The notes beneath the pieces are model-generated. The model was given only the letters and a program-made list of their open reading frames with translations. It did not search any database and was not told where the DNA came from. Position numbers and translations under genes: made by a program. This document shows positions 17,962 to 25,871 of a stretch of DNA of 64,000 bases, piece by piece; position 1 is the stretch's first letter, and each line of letters starts with the position of its first letter. Source of the DNA: Sphingomonas sp. 3P27F8 (GTDB lineage Bacteria; Pseudomonadota; Alphaproteobacteria; Sphingomonadales; Sphingomonadaceae); contig NZ_SCNL01000015.1 of the NCBI RefSeq assembly GCF_005502745.1, positions 30,787 through 94,786 on the forward strand, written 5' to 3'.

Positions 17962-17985
17962 GCTATATGGATTACACGATATAGC
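17962..17985. promoter_or_regulatory. Inverted repeat before the RES/Xre pair (probable autoregulatory operator)
   Basis: GCTATAT (17962-17968) and ATATAGC (17979-17985) form an exact dyad 19 bases before the antitoxin start, inside an AT-rich stretch that is unusual for this GC-rich neighbourhood. A nearby TGCTATTTA (17952-17960) repeats half of it. Antitoxins of this class repress their own promoter, so this is a likely binding site. Confidence 0.55.
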
Positions 17986-18003
17986 GAAACTAGGATTTCA
18001 CCG

Positions 18004-18786
18004 ATGGTAGCCGCATCCACTCTCGATACACAGGCCCGTGTCGGCACGCCGCGCCGGGCGCGCGGCAAGAAGCGCGCCTTCTACGCGTCGCCGCGCATCG
18101 CCGCGGCAGCCGACAATGGTCACGTCGTGGTCGATTTCTCGATTGGACAGGATCCAGACAATCTCGTCGTTCTCAGGGAAGCACTCGCTTTGAGTGCGTC
18201 CGAGGCCGCGCCCAAAGCGAGCGGCGCCAAGTTGCCTGCAGCTGCGGTCAAGCTTCTTGTCACAGCATTCGAGAATGTTGCCACACGCTATCTCCAGGAC
18301 AAATTCTCCACCGAGTTCGAAAAACTCATCTCGGAATATCGGCTGATGCTCCGCGAGAATCTCGCGACGGGTGACGACGCGCAACTCAAGGCCGCGCTCA
18401 ATCGGGCTCGCCTTCAGGAGCGGATCCTCGCGAGCACGCAGATGGCGGATCAGGCCCAGGCCTGTGAGCTGCTCGGTCTCTCCGGCGCTAATCCCTCGGC
18501 CACGATGAAGCGCAAGGAGGAGAAGAACGAGCTGCTCCGCTTCACAATCGATGGTCGAGCTGCCTATCCGCTGCTGCAGTTCGATGTCGAGGGTCGCCGG
18601 ATCTATCCGGCTCTGAGCGAAATCATCGCCAGGAAGCCCGACCATTGGACCAACTTTCGGCTGCTCCATTGGCTAACCCGGCCTCATCTCGATTTCGAGG
18701 ACTCGCCTGGCGCGTCGCTTGGTAGTGAACCCGAGGCCGTGATCGCAGCCTTCGAGCGTGAGATCGAGCCCGAGGTCCATGGCTGA
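18004..18786 (+). CDS. Xre/ParS-type antitoxin of a RES toxin pair
   Basis: A 260-aa protein. The C-terminal 130 residues follow the antitoxin pattern of RES/Xre systems: CELLGLSGANPSATMKRKEEKN (HTH-like), LRFTIDGRAAYPLLQFDVEGR, YPALSEII and HWTNFRLLHWLTRPH, ending in a segment that binds the toxin. The N-terminal half is an extra Ala/Lys-rich region and is larger than in most such antitoxins. The start at 18004 lies just after the dyad; the upstream in-frame ATG at 17902 lies inside the promoter region. The stop overlaps the toxin ATG by one base (TGATG), as expected for a toxin-antitoxin operon. Confidence 0.82.
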   Translation: MVAASTLDTQARVGTPRRARGKKRAFYASPRIAAAADNGHVVVDFSIGQDPDNLVVLREALALSASEAAPKASGAKLPAAAVKLLVTAFENVATRYLQDKFSTEFEKLISEYRLMLRENLATGDDAQLKAALNRARLQERILASTQMADQAQACELLGLSGANPSATMKRKEEKNELLRFTIDGRAAYPLLQFDVEGRRIYPALSEIIARKPDHWTNFRLLHWLTRPHLDFEDSPGASLGSEPEAVIAAFEREIEPEVHG

Positions 18787-19457
18787 TGAGGATCAGCCTG
18801 AAAATCCCCAACCCAGCCACGATGAAGGTTGGGAAGGAGGACTATCATCTCTTGAAGGCCGGGACCGAATTGCATCGCGTTCATCTCGATGAATTCGGCT
18901 CGGCCGAGTTCAACGGCACGAACAAGGGGAATGCGCGCTTCTCGCCGATCCGCGATGCTGGCGGCGCCATCATCCCGACCATCTATGCGGCGCAATCGTT
19001 CGAATGTGCTGCATGTGAGATCATCCTGCGCTGCCCTGACAGCCCGCAGCGCAATCGCACGAAGGTCGCGCCCCCCGAGATCGTCTATCCCCATGACTAT
19101 CGGCTACACGCCCACAGTCATGTGCGCACGAAGCATGACCTCAACCTGGTCAGCATCACGACGACGGGTCAACGCAAGATCGGCGTAAATGGCAACGCCC
19201 TCCTGGCTGGTCCAAGGAGCACTTATCCGGTCACGCGGGGCTGGGCGGAAAAGATTCACGCCGCCTGTCCGTCCGCCCAAGGGCTCTATTACACGTCCTA
19301 CCAATATGGTCCCGAGTTCGCGGTGCTCCTGTTCGGCGATCGTGTGCCGGACAATATCCTGGATGGCTTGAGCAAGCGCGCTATCGCCGATCCCGTCTGC
19401 CATGACGAGATCCAGAAGCTCGCGGCCAGTCTCTCGATCGACTACGAAGATGTCTGA
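18786..19457 (+). CDS. RES-domain toxin
   Basis: A 223-aa protein with a RES domain, the toxin half of RES/Xre toxin-antitoxin systems. Characterised members degrade NAD+. Visible family features are LHRVHLDEFGSAEFNGTNKG (Arg in the first strand), GGAIIPTIYAAQSFECAACE (central Glu) and GLYYTSYQYGPEFAVLLFGD (Ser/Tyr in the third block), which together give the R-E-S set. It is translationally coupled to the antitoxin upstream. It probably stabilises the plasmid and may also act in phage defence. No damage to the frame is seen. Confidence 0.9.
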   Translation: MRISLKIPNPATMKVGKEDYHLLKAGTELHRVHLDEFGSAEFNGTNKGNARFSPIRDAGGAIIPTIYAAQSFECAACEIILRCPDSPQRNRTKVAPPEIVYPHDYRLHAHSHVRTKHDLNLVSITTTGQRKIGVNGNALLAGPRSTYPVTRGWAEKIHAACPSAQGLYYTSYQYGPEFAVLLFGDRVPDNILDGLSKRAIADPVCHDEIQKLAASLSIDYEDV

Positions 19458-19478
19458 GCCACAGCGGGGAGACCGTCG

Positions 19479-19799
19479 ATGACGACCGTTGCGACCGATT
19501 ATGATTCAGCGCGGGCCGCGCTGACCCGGCTGATCCCGATCGCGATGAGCGACACCGGGCAGTCGAAGCGCGTCGCCGATTTTCTCGTGGCCTGGTGGAA
19601 TGGACCCGACCTCGGCCACTTCCAGATAGCCGATATCTTTGGGCTCGACGTCGCGATCGCCAACGACATCACGACCGTCATCGGCTTCCTGGGCCAGAAC
19701 GATCGCGGTGCGGTCTATATCGATAGCCTCGGATTTGCCGAGGAGATGCAGGACATCATCGCCTTGTGGCGCTCGCCGGCATCGCGGCCAGGGACCTGA
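19479..19799 (+). CDS. Small plasmid protein, DUF7673-like
   Basis: A 106-aa protein 21 bases after the toxin gene. The core (LIPIAMSDTGQSKRVADFLV followed by AWWNG) and IADIFGLDVAIANDITTVIG match a short family that I recall as DUF7673 and that is common on conjugative elements of Proteobacteria. No enzymatic motif is visible. It may share the RES/Xre transcript or be a backbone gene that follows by chance. Confidence 0.7.
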   Translation: MTTVATDYDSARAALTRLIPIAMSDTGQSKRVADFLVAWWNGPDLGHFQIADIFGLDVAIANDITTVIGFLGQNDRGAVYIDSLGFAEEMQDIIALWRSPASRPGT

Positions 19800-19966
19800 G
19801 ACCCGGGACAGCTCGTAGGTGACCTGAAACAACCCGATGGCGCCGCAGTGGCGCCAATCGGAGCGGCGCTGGCGCGCCTTGCTCGGCCGAACGGCCGAGG
19901 AGAGGAGGGGGGTGAGAGAAGGTGTTCGGACAAGGGGTTCGAGCGAACTTTCTCAGGAGACGACCC

Positions 19967-20473
19967 ATGAACATCGGCACCATCACGCAGAACGCCAGCG
20001 GCACCTACACTGGCAAGATTTCGACCCTCACTCTCGCCATCGTGATCGCGCTGCGCACCGTCCAGTCCGCCAATCCGCGCGCTCCCAAATTCGAGATTCT
20101 CGCGCTCTCGGCCGCCCGTCAGTGGGTCCAGGTCGGATCGCTGTTCGAACTGTCGTCCAACTCGACCGGCGAGAGCTTCCTCAACGGCAAGATCGAGGAT
20201 CCCAGCCTCGACAAGCCGCTCTACATCTCGGCCTTCCGCCAGGAGGACGGCTCGTACAACGTCGTCTGGTCCCGTCCCACCCGCCGGCGCGACGCGCCCA
20301 CCGACACGGTTGCCGCCGACGACGGTCTGCCGCCGCTGCCGGGTGCCGGCGAAACCGCTCCGCCCGCCTCCGGTGACGGTCTGGGCGAGTCCTCGGCCGA
20401 AGGCGCTTTCGGCGGCGAGGCACCGGCTGGCGGCGGTCGTCGCCGTGGTCGCACGCCTGAAATGGCTGACTGA
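19967..20473 (+). CDS. DUF736-family protein
   Basis: A 168-aa protein that starts MNIGTITQNASGTYTGKIST, the hallmark of DUF736, a very common alphaproteobacterial plasmid family. The DUF736 part covers about residues 1-105 (ending near YNVVWSRPTRRR). An unusual Pro/Gly/Ala-rich tail of about 60 residues follows (APTDTVAADDGLPPLPGAGE and onward), ending in a basic GGGRRRGRTPE. CAGGAG lies seven bases upstream. A strong terminator follows at once. The role of the family is unknown. Confidence 0.92.
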   Translation: MNIGTITQNASGTYTGKISTLTLAIVIALRTVQSANPRAPKFEILALSAARQWVQVGSLFELSSNSTGESFLNGKIEDPSLDKPLYISAFRQEDGSYNVVWSRPTRRRDAPTDTVAADDGLPPLPGAGETAPPASGDGLGESSAEGAFGGEAPAGGGRRRGRTPEMAD

Positions 20474-20496
20474 CCCTCGCCAACCGCTCCTCTCTC

Positions 20497-20535
20497 GGGC
20501 CCGCTTCGCCTTCCTCGCGAAGCGGGCCCTTTTTT
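20497..20535 (+). terminator. Strong Rho-independent terminator after the DUF736 gene
   Basis: GGGCCCGCTTCGC (20497-20509) pairs exactly with GCGAAGCGGGCCC (20517-20529), a 13-bp stem with a 7-base loop followed by six T. It ends the plus-strand series of backbone genes. Confidence 0.95.
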
Positions 20536-20637
20536 CGTTTGATTGGCCCGATCCCGGTAAATCTCCGGGAATTTCTATGCGTGTCCCCAACACCTGGCTA
20601 AGTACGAACCAAATAGAGCAGGGGTACAGGGCGGGGC

Positions 20638-21849
20638 ATGCAAATCGCATTATTGGACGCAAAGAAGATCGCGCGCCGTCTGACCGCGCTCATCGAAAAG
20701 CATGAACGGATCTCCATTGCCGTCGCGTGGGGCGACCTGACCGATGTCGCCGAGAGCCTGCTCGCCGCCAAGGCCAAGTTCGAGTCCGTCCTTCTTGGCG
20801 CCGACTTCTCGGCCACCGATCCCGATTTGATCGACCGCCTTGTCGATGTTCCGGGCGCCTTCGTCGCCAAGAACCGGCCAGGCTGCTTCCATCCGAAGAT
20901 CTTCTACTTTCAATCCGGCGCCAAGGCCGAGGCGATCGTCGGCAGCGCCAATTTCACCAAAGGAGGTCTCGGACCGAACCATGAGGCCAGCGTCCATGTG
21001 AAGGGCCCGGCCGACGATGCCTTCTTCGAACAGGTGCGTGACCAGCTCGCGGGCTATGCGCCGCTTCATCTGCCGATCACCCGCAAGCTCGCGGATAGCT
21101 ATCGCCTTCAGGCCGAGGCCGCGCGCAAAGCGCCGAGGCCGAAGAACCCGGTCCTGCCCGCCGAGGCCAAGGACTGGGCACGTATCACCTCGCCGCTCGC
21201 GATCATGTCCTGGCGGGACTTCGTCAAGCTCGCCCGCAAGGACACGCACCACGACTTCAAAAAACGCATGAAGCTCGTTCGCGAGATCCAGCAGATGTTC
21301 GCCAAGAGTGCGTCCTTCGCCGATCTTTCCGTCTCCGAATGGAAGGGGATCGCCGGCGTACTTGGCGGGATCGAAGCCGAGGCCGCCGGTCTCGACGACT
21401 TCGATTGGGGCTGGTTCGGATCCATGGGCGGCGCCGGCACATTCGCCGAGCGGATCGGCCAGCAGAACGCGGCCCTCGCCGCGGCGCTGGATTCGATCCC
21501 CAAGCGCGGAGCCGTCACGCAAACCCAGTTCAGCGACTATGTCCAGGCGTTCACCGACGCCTTTTCCGGCTCGTCCCGGACCGCCCGGCTCGGGCCCGCG
21601 ACCCGTCTGCTTGCCATGAAACGCCCGGACGTCTTCGTTTGCGTCAACGGCGGCAACAAGCCCGGCCTGGCCGTGGCGCTCGATTTTCGTCCCACGATGC
21701 TGACGCTCGACAATTATTGGGACTGGGTGATCGAGCCGATCCGCCAAGCGCCCTGGTACAATGCCGCCCGGCCCACGGGCCGCGACATGGAGCTGTGGGA
21801 CGCGCGCGTCGCCATGCTCGATGCAATCTACTACGCGCCCACCACATAA
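20638..21849 (+). CDS. Phospholipase D-like nuclease-fold protein
   Basis: A 403-aa protein. The N-terminal 150 residues form a PLD-like fold with one HKD-type motif: CFHPKIFYFQ (His and Lys, about residue 84) followed by AIVGSANFTKGGLGPNHE (the GSANxT segment, about 98-115). Single-motif PLD proteins act as dimers and are usually nucleases. The C-terminal 250 residues are helical with no motif I know; the final part includes RPDVFVCVNGGNKPGLAVAL. The start has only a G-rich leader. A GNAT-like gene follows after 37 bases, suggesting an operon. It lies behind a terminator, so it is a separate unit from the upstream genes and may be accessory or defence-related. Confidence 0.78.
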   Translation: MQIALLDAKKIARRLTALIEKHERISIAVAWGDLTDVAESLLAAKAKFESVLLGADFSATDPDLIDRLVDVPGAFVAKNRPGCFHPKIFYFQSGAKAEAIVGSANFTKGGLGPNHEASVHVKGPADDAFFEQVRDQLAGYAPLHLPITRKLADSYRLQAEAARKAPRPKNPVLPAEAKDWARITSPLAIMSWRDFVKLARKDTHHDFKKRMKLVREIQQMFAKSASFADLSVSEWKGIAGVLGGIEAEAAGLDDFDWGWFGSMGGAGTFAERIGQQNAALAAALDSIPKRGAVTQTQFSDYVQAFTDAFSGSSRTARLGPATRLLAMKRPDVFVCVNGGNKPGLAVALDFRPTMLTLDNYWDWVIEPIRQAPWYNAARPTGRDMELWDARVAMLDAIYYAPTT

Positions 21850-21886
21850 CCGGCATTGCTACCATCCCAGAAACCGAGAAACGTGC

Positions 21887-22384
21887 ATGGCTGACGATCC
21901 CTATCCCTGGTCCGGCGACTTCAACGCTCTCGATCCGATGGATCAGCGCGCGGTCGCCGAGCTTGTCGTGAAAGGGAAAGCCGTCACTGGCACGGTCGAT
22001 GACCTTCTCATGCGCCTAAAGCGGACCCGCTGTGTGGCGCTGCTACGGGAGACGGACACCAACCGCATCGTCGCTGCCGCCGCATGGAAGACCCCGGCCG
22101 CGACCTATCGGCGCAAGAGCTTCGCCGCGGCCGCCGTGCCGATCGCGGGGTTCGAGGCTGCGCCCGAACTCGGCTATGTCGTGATCGCGTCCGATATGCG
22201 CGGCAGGCACCTTTCGGGCGGGCTCGTGGACGCCATTGTCGCGCAGATCGCCGAACCGACCTTCGCGACGACCTCCAGCAACACCATGAGGAACAACCTC
22301 CAGCGCGCCGGCTTCACCCGGGTCGGTAGCGACTGGGAGGGCAAGGACGGCATATTGTCCTTGTGGACGATCGTCCCCGGCTGA
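21887..22384 (+). CDS. GNAT-like acetyltransferase-fold protein
   Basis: A 165-aa protein. AELGYVVIASDMRGRHLSGG (about 92-111) resembles strand 4 and the acetyl-CoA loop of GNAT proteins, with RGRHLSG in place of the usual Q/RxxGxG/A. TTSSNTMRNNLQRAGFTRVG fits the second half, where N-x-x-(A/L)-x-x-x-x-x-x-G-F is typical. The substrate is unknown. It is probably co-transcribed with the PLD-like gene 37 bases upstream, so the two may form one system. A 348-base gene-free stretch follows. Confidence 0.7.
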   Translation: MADDPYPWSGDFNALDPMDQRAVAELVVKGKAVTGTVDDLLMRLKRTRCVALLRETDTNRIVAAAAWKTPAATYRRKSFAAAAVPIAGFEAAPELGYVVIASDMRGRHLSGGLVDAIVAQIAEPTFATTSSNTMRNNLQRAGFTRVGSDWEGKDGILSLWTIVPG

Positions 22385-22732
22385 GCCGGGGTTCTCCTCG
22401 GGAGGCCAGTCACCATCCTCGTCCACCCGGCGTCATGACCGGGGTCTGAAGCGCAGCCAGGTTCCAGGTTGGTCATGCGCTGCCGGCGATCGATGCGTCG
22501 TGGGCCGGTGCCCCATTGAGTCCAGCGTCCTTCCTTCGCCTGTTCCCGACACCTGCGGCGAACGGTCCCGGCCCGCAACCCCGTCCGGTCGCCCGTGTTG
22601 CCGCTACGCGGCTGCCCGCGCCAGCTCCCTCCAGGGGTTCCCCTTCGCTTGCGCTGCGGTGCGCGCCGATCCCGCACGCCGCTCTTCGGTGTCACCGGCG
22701 GGAAGGCCGCTGGACCAATAAGGAGCACAACC
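22385..22732. other. Gene-free GC-rich leader before the SSB gene
   Basis: No coding frame here has a start and codon pattern that I believe. The stretch is very rich in C and G and presumably holds the ssb promoter. The last 20 bases carry AAGGAG for ssb. I see no terminator with a T-run and no strong repeat. Confidence 0.5.
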
Positions 22733-23053
22733 ATGAACAACGTCAATCTCGCCGGCCGTGTCGCCAAGGATCCCGAGACCCGCGGCAGCGTCACCACCCT
22801 CATCGTCGCAACCGACCGCGTGAAGCTCAAGGACGGCAAAACCTATGTCGACGAGGCCACCGGCTACACCGCCAAGGAGACCGAATTCCACAAGGTCACC
22901 TGCTTCAACGGCCTCGCCCGGTCCGGCGCCTCCCGCAAGAAGGGTGACGTTGTCGCGATCAGCGGCAGCCTGCATTATTCGAGCTGGGAGGATCGCGAAG
23001 GCATCACCCGCTACGGCTGCGAGATCCGGGCCGACAAGATCGACTTCTTCTGA
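22733..23053 (+). CDS. ssb: Short single-stranded DNA-binding protein (OB-fold)
   Basis: A 106-aa protein with the SSB core: MNNVNLAGRVAKDPETRGSV at the start, then EFHKVTCFNGLARSGA and GDVVAISGSLHYSSWEDREG. It lacks the long flexible tail and the acidic C-terminal tip of housekeeping SSB, so it is a minimal plasmid SSB-like protein. It could coat ssDNA entering during conjugation. AAGGAG lies six bases before the start. Confidence 0.88.
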   Translation: MNNVNLAGRVAKDPETRGSVTTLIVATDRVKLKDGKTYVDEATGYTAKETEFHKVTCFNGLARSGASRKKGDVVAISGSLHYSSWEDREGITRYGCEIRADKIDFF

Positions 23054-23095
23054 CCAGTAAGGGCGGCGCTCCGGCGCCGCCCATCCACCTTTTCG

Positions 23096-24262
23096 TCAGG
23101 AAGCGGGCTCGTCCAGCATCTGCACCGCGGGCGCATAGACCCAGCCTTCGGAGAGCTGGTCGGTCAGAAGATCTCGGTAGACCACGAGGCGCCATTTCCC
23201 GCGGGCTTCCTTGACCGCCAGTTGCGTTCCCTCGACCCCGCGCATCAGCACCGGGGCCTTTCCTTGCGGCTCGCGGCGGATCGCCGCGTCGCGCTTCAGT
23301 TCGGCCCGCGGCAGGCCCTCGACATAGGATGCGTCGGCCGCCTCGTTGGCCGTCACGATCTTGTCGAGCTTGTCCTGCACCGCTTCGATCTTGACGTTCA
23401 TCTCCGTGAACGCCTTTTGCTCGGCCGGCGACAAGTCGGCAGGCACCATCAAGTGCCAGATCGTTATCGCGATCAGCACCAGTTCGATCAGCTTGATCGC
23501 GCCGACACCCTTGATCTCCTTGAGCGTATTCTCCTGCAGCCCCGAGAAGATCGTGCCGACCAGCGACAGGAGCTGTGCGAACAGGCCGATGCTTTGCGCC
23601 TGGCTGTCGGCATGGCCGATCGCCTCGATCAGTCCGTGCGCCTCAAGCACCTGTTCGGCGACGATCACCACCGTGCTCCTGGCGACGACCTCCGCGCTGG
23701 CACGCAATGTCATCATATCGAGCATGCGGGCCTGCTCGGCGGCCAGCTTGATGCCGGCGAGGTTCGGCGCAAACCGATCCGAGAGAGCGCGGAACTGCTC
23801 GGTCCATTTCGAGCCCGCCATCATCTTCTCGATAAAGGTCCGGTTGGTGTCGACCAGACCGGCGAGCTTGAGGATATCGGCGCCCGTCGACGCGGCCAGG
23901 AGCTGCTGGGTCTTGAGGATGGCGAGATCCTTGCGCGCCACGCTCAGCGCGGTGCTCTGAAGCGCCAGCATCCAGGAGGGCGTCGAGCGGGCCTGCAGCG
24001 CGGCCATATTGGCCGCATGAAAGGTACTGTTCGAAAGCAGGTTGCTCAGCACTCCGCTGTTCTGAATGCTGGCGATCTGCGCCAGCACACCCGTTTTCTC
24101 CAGGTCGCGATAGGCCGCCAACGGTCCTTCGAGCGCCTTCATGCGCTGTTCCAGCTCATAGCCTGGCCCCCGCGCGAGCTTGAGCAAATCGGCCATTTCG
24201 CGCTGGCGCTTGTAGAGATCGTTGAGAGGGCTTCCTGGCCCAAAGGGATTGTTCGTCGTCAT
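23096..24262 (-). CDS. Membrane-anchored protein with C-terminal SH3-like domain
   Basis: A 388-aa protein on the minus strand starting MTTNNPFGPGSPLNDLYKRQ; an in-frame ATG 17 codons upstream is less likely. It has a long, mostly helical N-terminal region (about 1-240) with hydrophobic stretches around IGLFAQLLSLVGTIFSGLQ and a membrane segment IKLIELVLIAITIWHLMV (about 262-280). A coiled segment follows (FTEMNVKIEAVQDKLDKIVT). The C-terminus (VLMRGVEGTQLAVKEARGKW, then RLVVYRDLLTDQLSEGWVYA) looks like a bacterial SH3-type domain. Nothing about substrate or partner is visible. It is the only gene of its direction between 16 and 30 kb, so it is probably cargo; a defence or surface role is possible but unproven. 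Confidence 0.7.
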   Translation of the reverse strand: MTTNNPFGPGSPLNDLYKRQREMADLLKLARGPGYELEQRMKALEGPLAAYRDLEKTGVLAQIASIQNSGVLSNLLSNSTFHAANMAALQARSTPSWMLALQSTALSVARKDLAILKTQQLLAASTGADILKLAGLVDTNRTFIEKMMAGSKWTEQFRALSDRFAPNLAGIKLAAEQARMLDMMTLRASAEVVARSTVVIVAEQVLEAHGLIEAIGHADSQAQSIGLFAQLLSLVGTIFSGLQENTLKEIKGVGAIKLIELVLIAITIWHLMVPADLSPAEQKAFTEMNVKIEAVQDKLDKIVTANEAADASYVEGLPRAELKRDAAIRREPQGKAPVLMRGVEGTQLAVKEARGKWRLVVYRDLLTDQLSEGWVYAPAVQMLDEPAS

Positions 24263-24495
24263 GTCCGCCACTTGCCAGATTCGTGGGCAGGGTTCGACCA
24301 ACATTCGCTGCACCAGCGTGAACCGGGGAAGAGGCGGGGCATCCCGTCCGCTGGACGGGCCCGGCGCTCTACTCGCCTGCGGCTCCCGGAGCCCCGGTTT
24401 CCGGGTCTCCGCCCTGCCGGGTGACGATCACCTTGCGGGGTCCGGGGGCGAGGGGAGTGCCCTAAAAAATCTCTCTCTTATGACTTCCTAGATAT

Positions 24496-24684
24496 GACGT
24501 GCGGAATCCGAGCCCGTCAAGGATGAGCGGTCCCCCCAATTTTCACGCGCCCGGTCCTCCGCTTCGCTTCGCACCAGACCCGAGAAAATCGGCTCCCCCG
24601 CTCCCCGCTGGCGCGGCGTTAACCGGGGTCCGGCTGCGCCGGCTTCCCGGTGAACGTCCCTGACTGCCCCGACCACCGCACGTC
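24496..24684. repeat. Dispersed stem-borne repeat, copy A
   Basis: The core at 24516-24664 begins GTCAAGGATGAGCGGT and ends CGTCCCTGAC. It is flanked by exact inverted arms GACGTGCGG (24496-24504) and CCGCACGTC (24676-24684). It shares the order of several blocks with copy B at 31496-31620, including CCCCCAATTTT, CCGCTTCGCT, AAAATCGG and CTCCCCGCT. The arms of A and B differ from each other, so the core sits at the tip of two unrelated stems. The rest of 24263-24729 has no credible gene. Confidence 0.7.
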
Positions 24685-24729
24685 CTGAGGAGAGCCTCAT
24701 CGAGTGGATGAGATCCAACGGAGGCTATC

Positions 24730-25704
24730 ATGACCAATTTCACGAACTTCGCAGACCTTGCCAGCCACATCGCAGCGAGCCGCGGCAACGATGCCCAGGT
24801 TGAAACTTACGAGGGTGCGTTCCTCGAGCATGATGAAATGGCGAAGATGACCATCGTCGATCCGGCAGAAAAGGCTGAGATGCCCGATCCGGATCAGGTT
24901 CGCGTCGCCGTCGAAATGATGATGGCCACGATGTTCGATGTGCTGCGTGACACCCGGATGGAAGAGTTCGCCCGCGATCTCGCCTGGGGGTTCGCCAACA
25001 GCTTCCATGTCGTCGCCAAGCGGATCGAAGGCCGCGAGGATGACGCCGCCAAGAAGCTCGGTGACCTGGCGCGTAACTACGACCCCTCGGAAAGCTACGC
25101 CTTCGAACTCGAAGACACGCAGCTTCTCTGCCAGACGCTGCAGGGGTGCCGCGAGGCGATGGAGTGCATGCGCGACCATGCCGCCGAGGTCTACCGCGTC
25201 GAAACCGGCAAGCCCTTCTCGCCGGTCCGGGGAAGCCGGGTCTCGTCCGCTCTGACCGCCTCGATGGTCGACGCCCGCGACTATCTGGCTTCACGCGCAC
25301 GGGAACGCCGCGAGCAGTTCGCGCCCGAAGGCCCGGTGGTTGCCTTCTCGGGAGGTCAGGTCTGGGAAGATGTCGACCTGCTCTGGGACGGTCTCGACAG
25401 CATCAAGGCACGCGTTCCGGAGATGATCCTTGCCACAACCGCACAGGCCAAGGGCTGCGATGCGGTGGCCCACGCATGGGCGGCATCGCGCGGCGTCAAG
25501 GTCATCCAGTTCCGCCTCGACAAGAGCCAGGGGAACCGTGCGGCCTTCGTACGCAACGACCGCATCCTGGGTCTGAAGCCGGTCGAAGCCGTCGTCTGCG
25601 AAGGCTCGGGTATCCAGCAGAACCTCGCCCAGAAGCTGCGGCAGGCTGGCGTGCCGCTGCACATCGTCCGCCTCGCGCACCAGCGCACCAAGCAGGGCGC
25701 GTGA
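24730..25704 (+). CDS. DUF2493-domain protein (SLOG/YspA-like)
   Basis: A 324-aa protein with an N-terminal helical half and a C-terminal DUF2493 domain (about 195-320): PVVAFSGGQVWEDVDLLWDG, then ILATTAQAKGCDAVAHAWAA and GVKVIQFRLDKSQGNRAAFV, ending in RNDRILGLKPVEAVV. This is a Rossmann-like nucleotide-binding fold of the SLOG superfamily, and the full two-part form is frequent on sphingomonad and rhizobial plasmids. GGAGG lies six bases before the start. A terminator follows. The ligand and role are unknown; binding of a nucleotide is inferred from the fold. Confidence 0.9.
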   Translation: MTNFTNFADLASHIAASRGNDAQVETYEGAFLEHDEMAKMTIVDPAEKAEMPDPDQVRVAVEMMMATMFDVLRDTRMEEFARDLAWGFANSFHVVAKRIEGREDDAAKKLGDLARNYDPSESYAFELEDTQLLCQTLQGCREAMECMRDHAAEVYRVETGKPFSPVRGSRVSSALTASMVDARDYLASRARERREQFAPEGPVVAFSGGQVWEDVDLLWDGLDSIKARVPEMILATTAQAKGCDAVAHAWAASRGVKVIQFRLDKSQGNRAAFVRNDRILGLKPVEAVVCEGSGIQQNLAQKLRQAGVPLHIVRLAHQRTKQGA

Positions 25705-25713
25705 GCCCCGTTG

Positions 25714-25756
25714 GGAGAGGTCCTGGCTTCGGCCGGGGCCTCTCCTGCTTTTTCTT
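25714..25756 (+). terminator. Rho-independent terminator after the DUF2493 gene
   Basis: GGAGAGG (25714-25720) pairs with CCTCTCC (25739-25745), followed by TGCTTTTTCTTTT. It separates the backbone gene from the large NTPase gene that starts at 25872. Confidence 0.85.
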
Positions 25757-25871
25757 TTATCGCTATGCGGCGCTCAGGGGCATCGAGCCCCCTCGCGCCG
25801 CCGGGGGACTGACCTTCGGTCGTGGATGAAACTTTCGTTTCGTCGCAGGTGTGGCCGGGTTAGGACGGCTG

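Noticed and set aside
17902..18003. Upstream start for the Xre-type antitoxin
   Set aside because: It would place the first 34 codons across the AT-rich promoter and dyad; the ATG at 18004 fits better.
19924..19940. Possible LexA box before the DUF736 gene
   Set aside because: GTTC and GTTC are separated by nine bases, not the seven required in Alphaproteobacteria.
23222..24424. 400-codon plus-strand frame
   Set aside because: It is the reverse of the membrane/SH3-like gene; the His/Arg/Asp-rich translation is typical of a GC-driven shadow.
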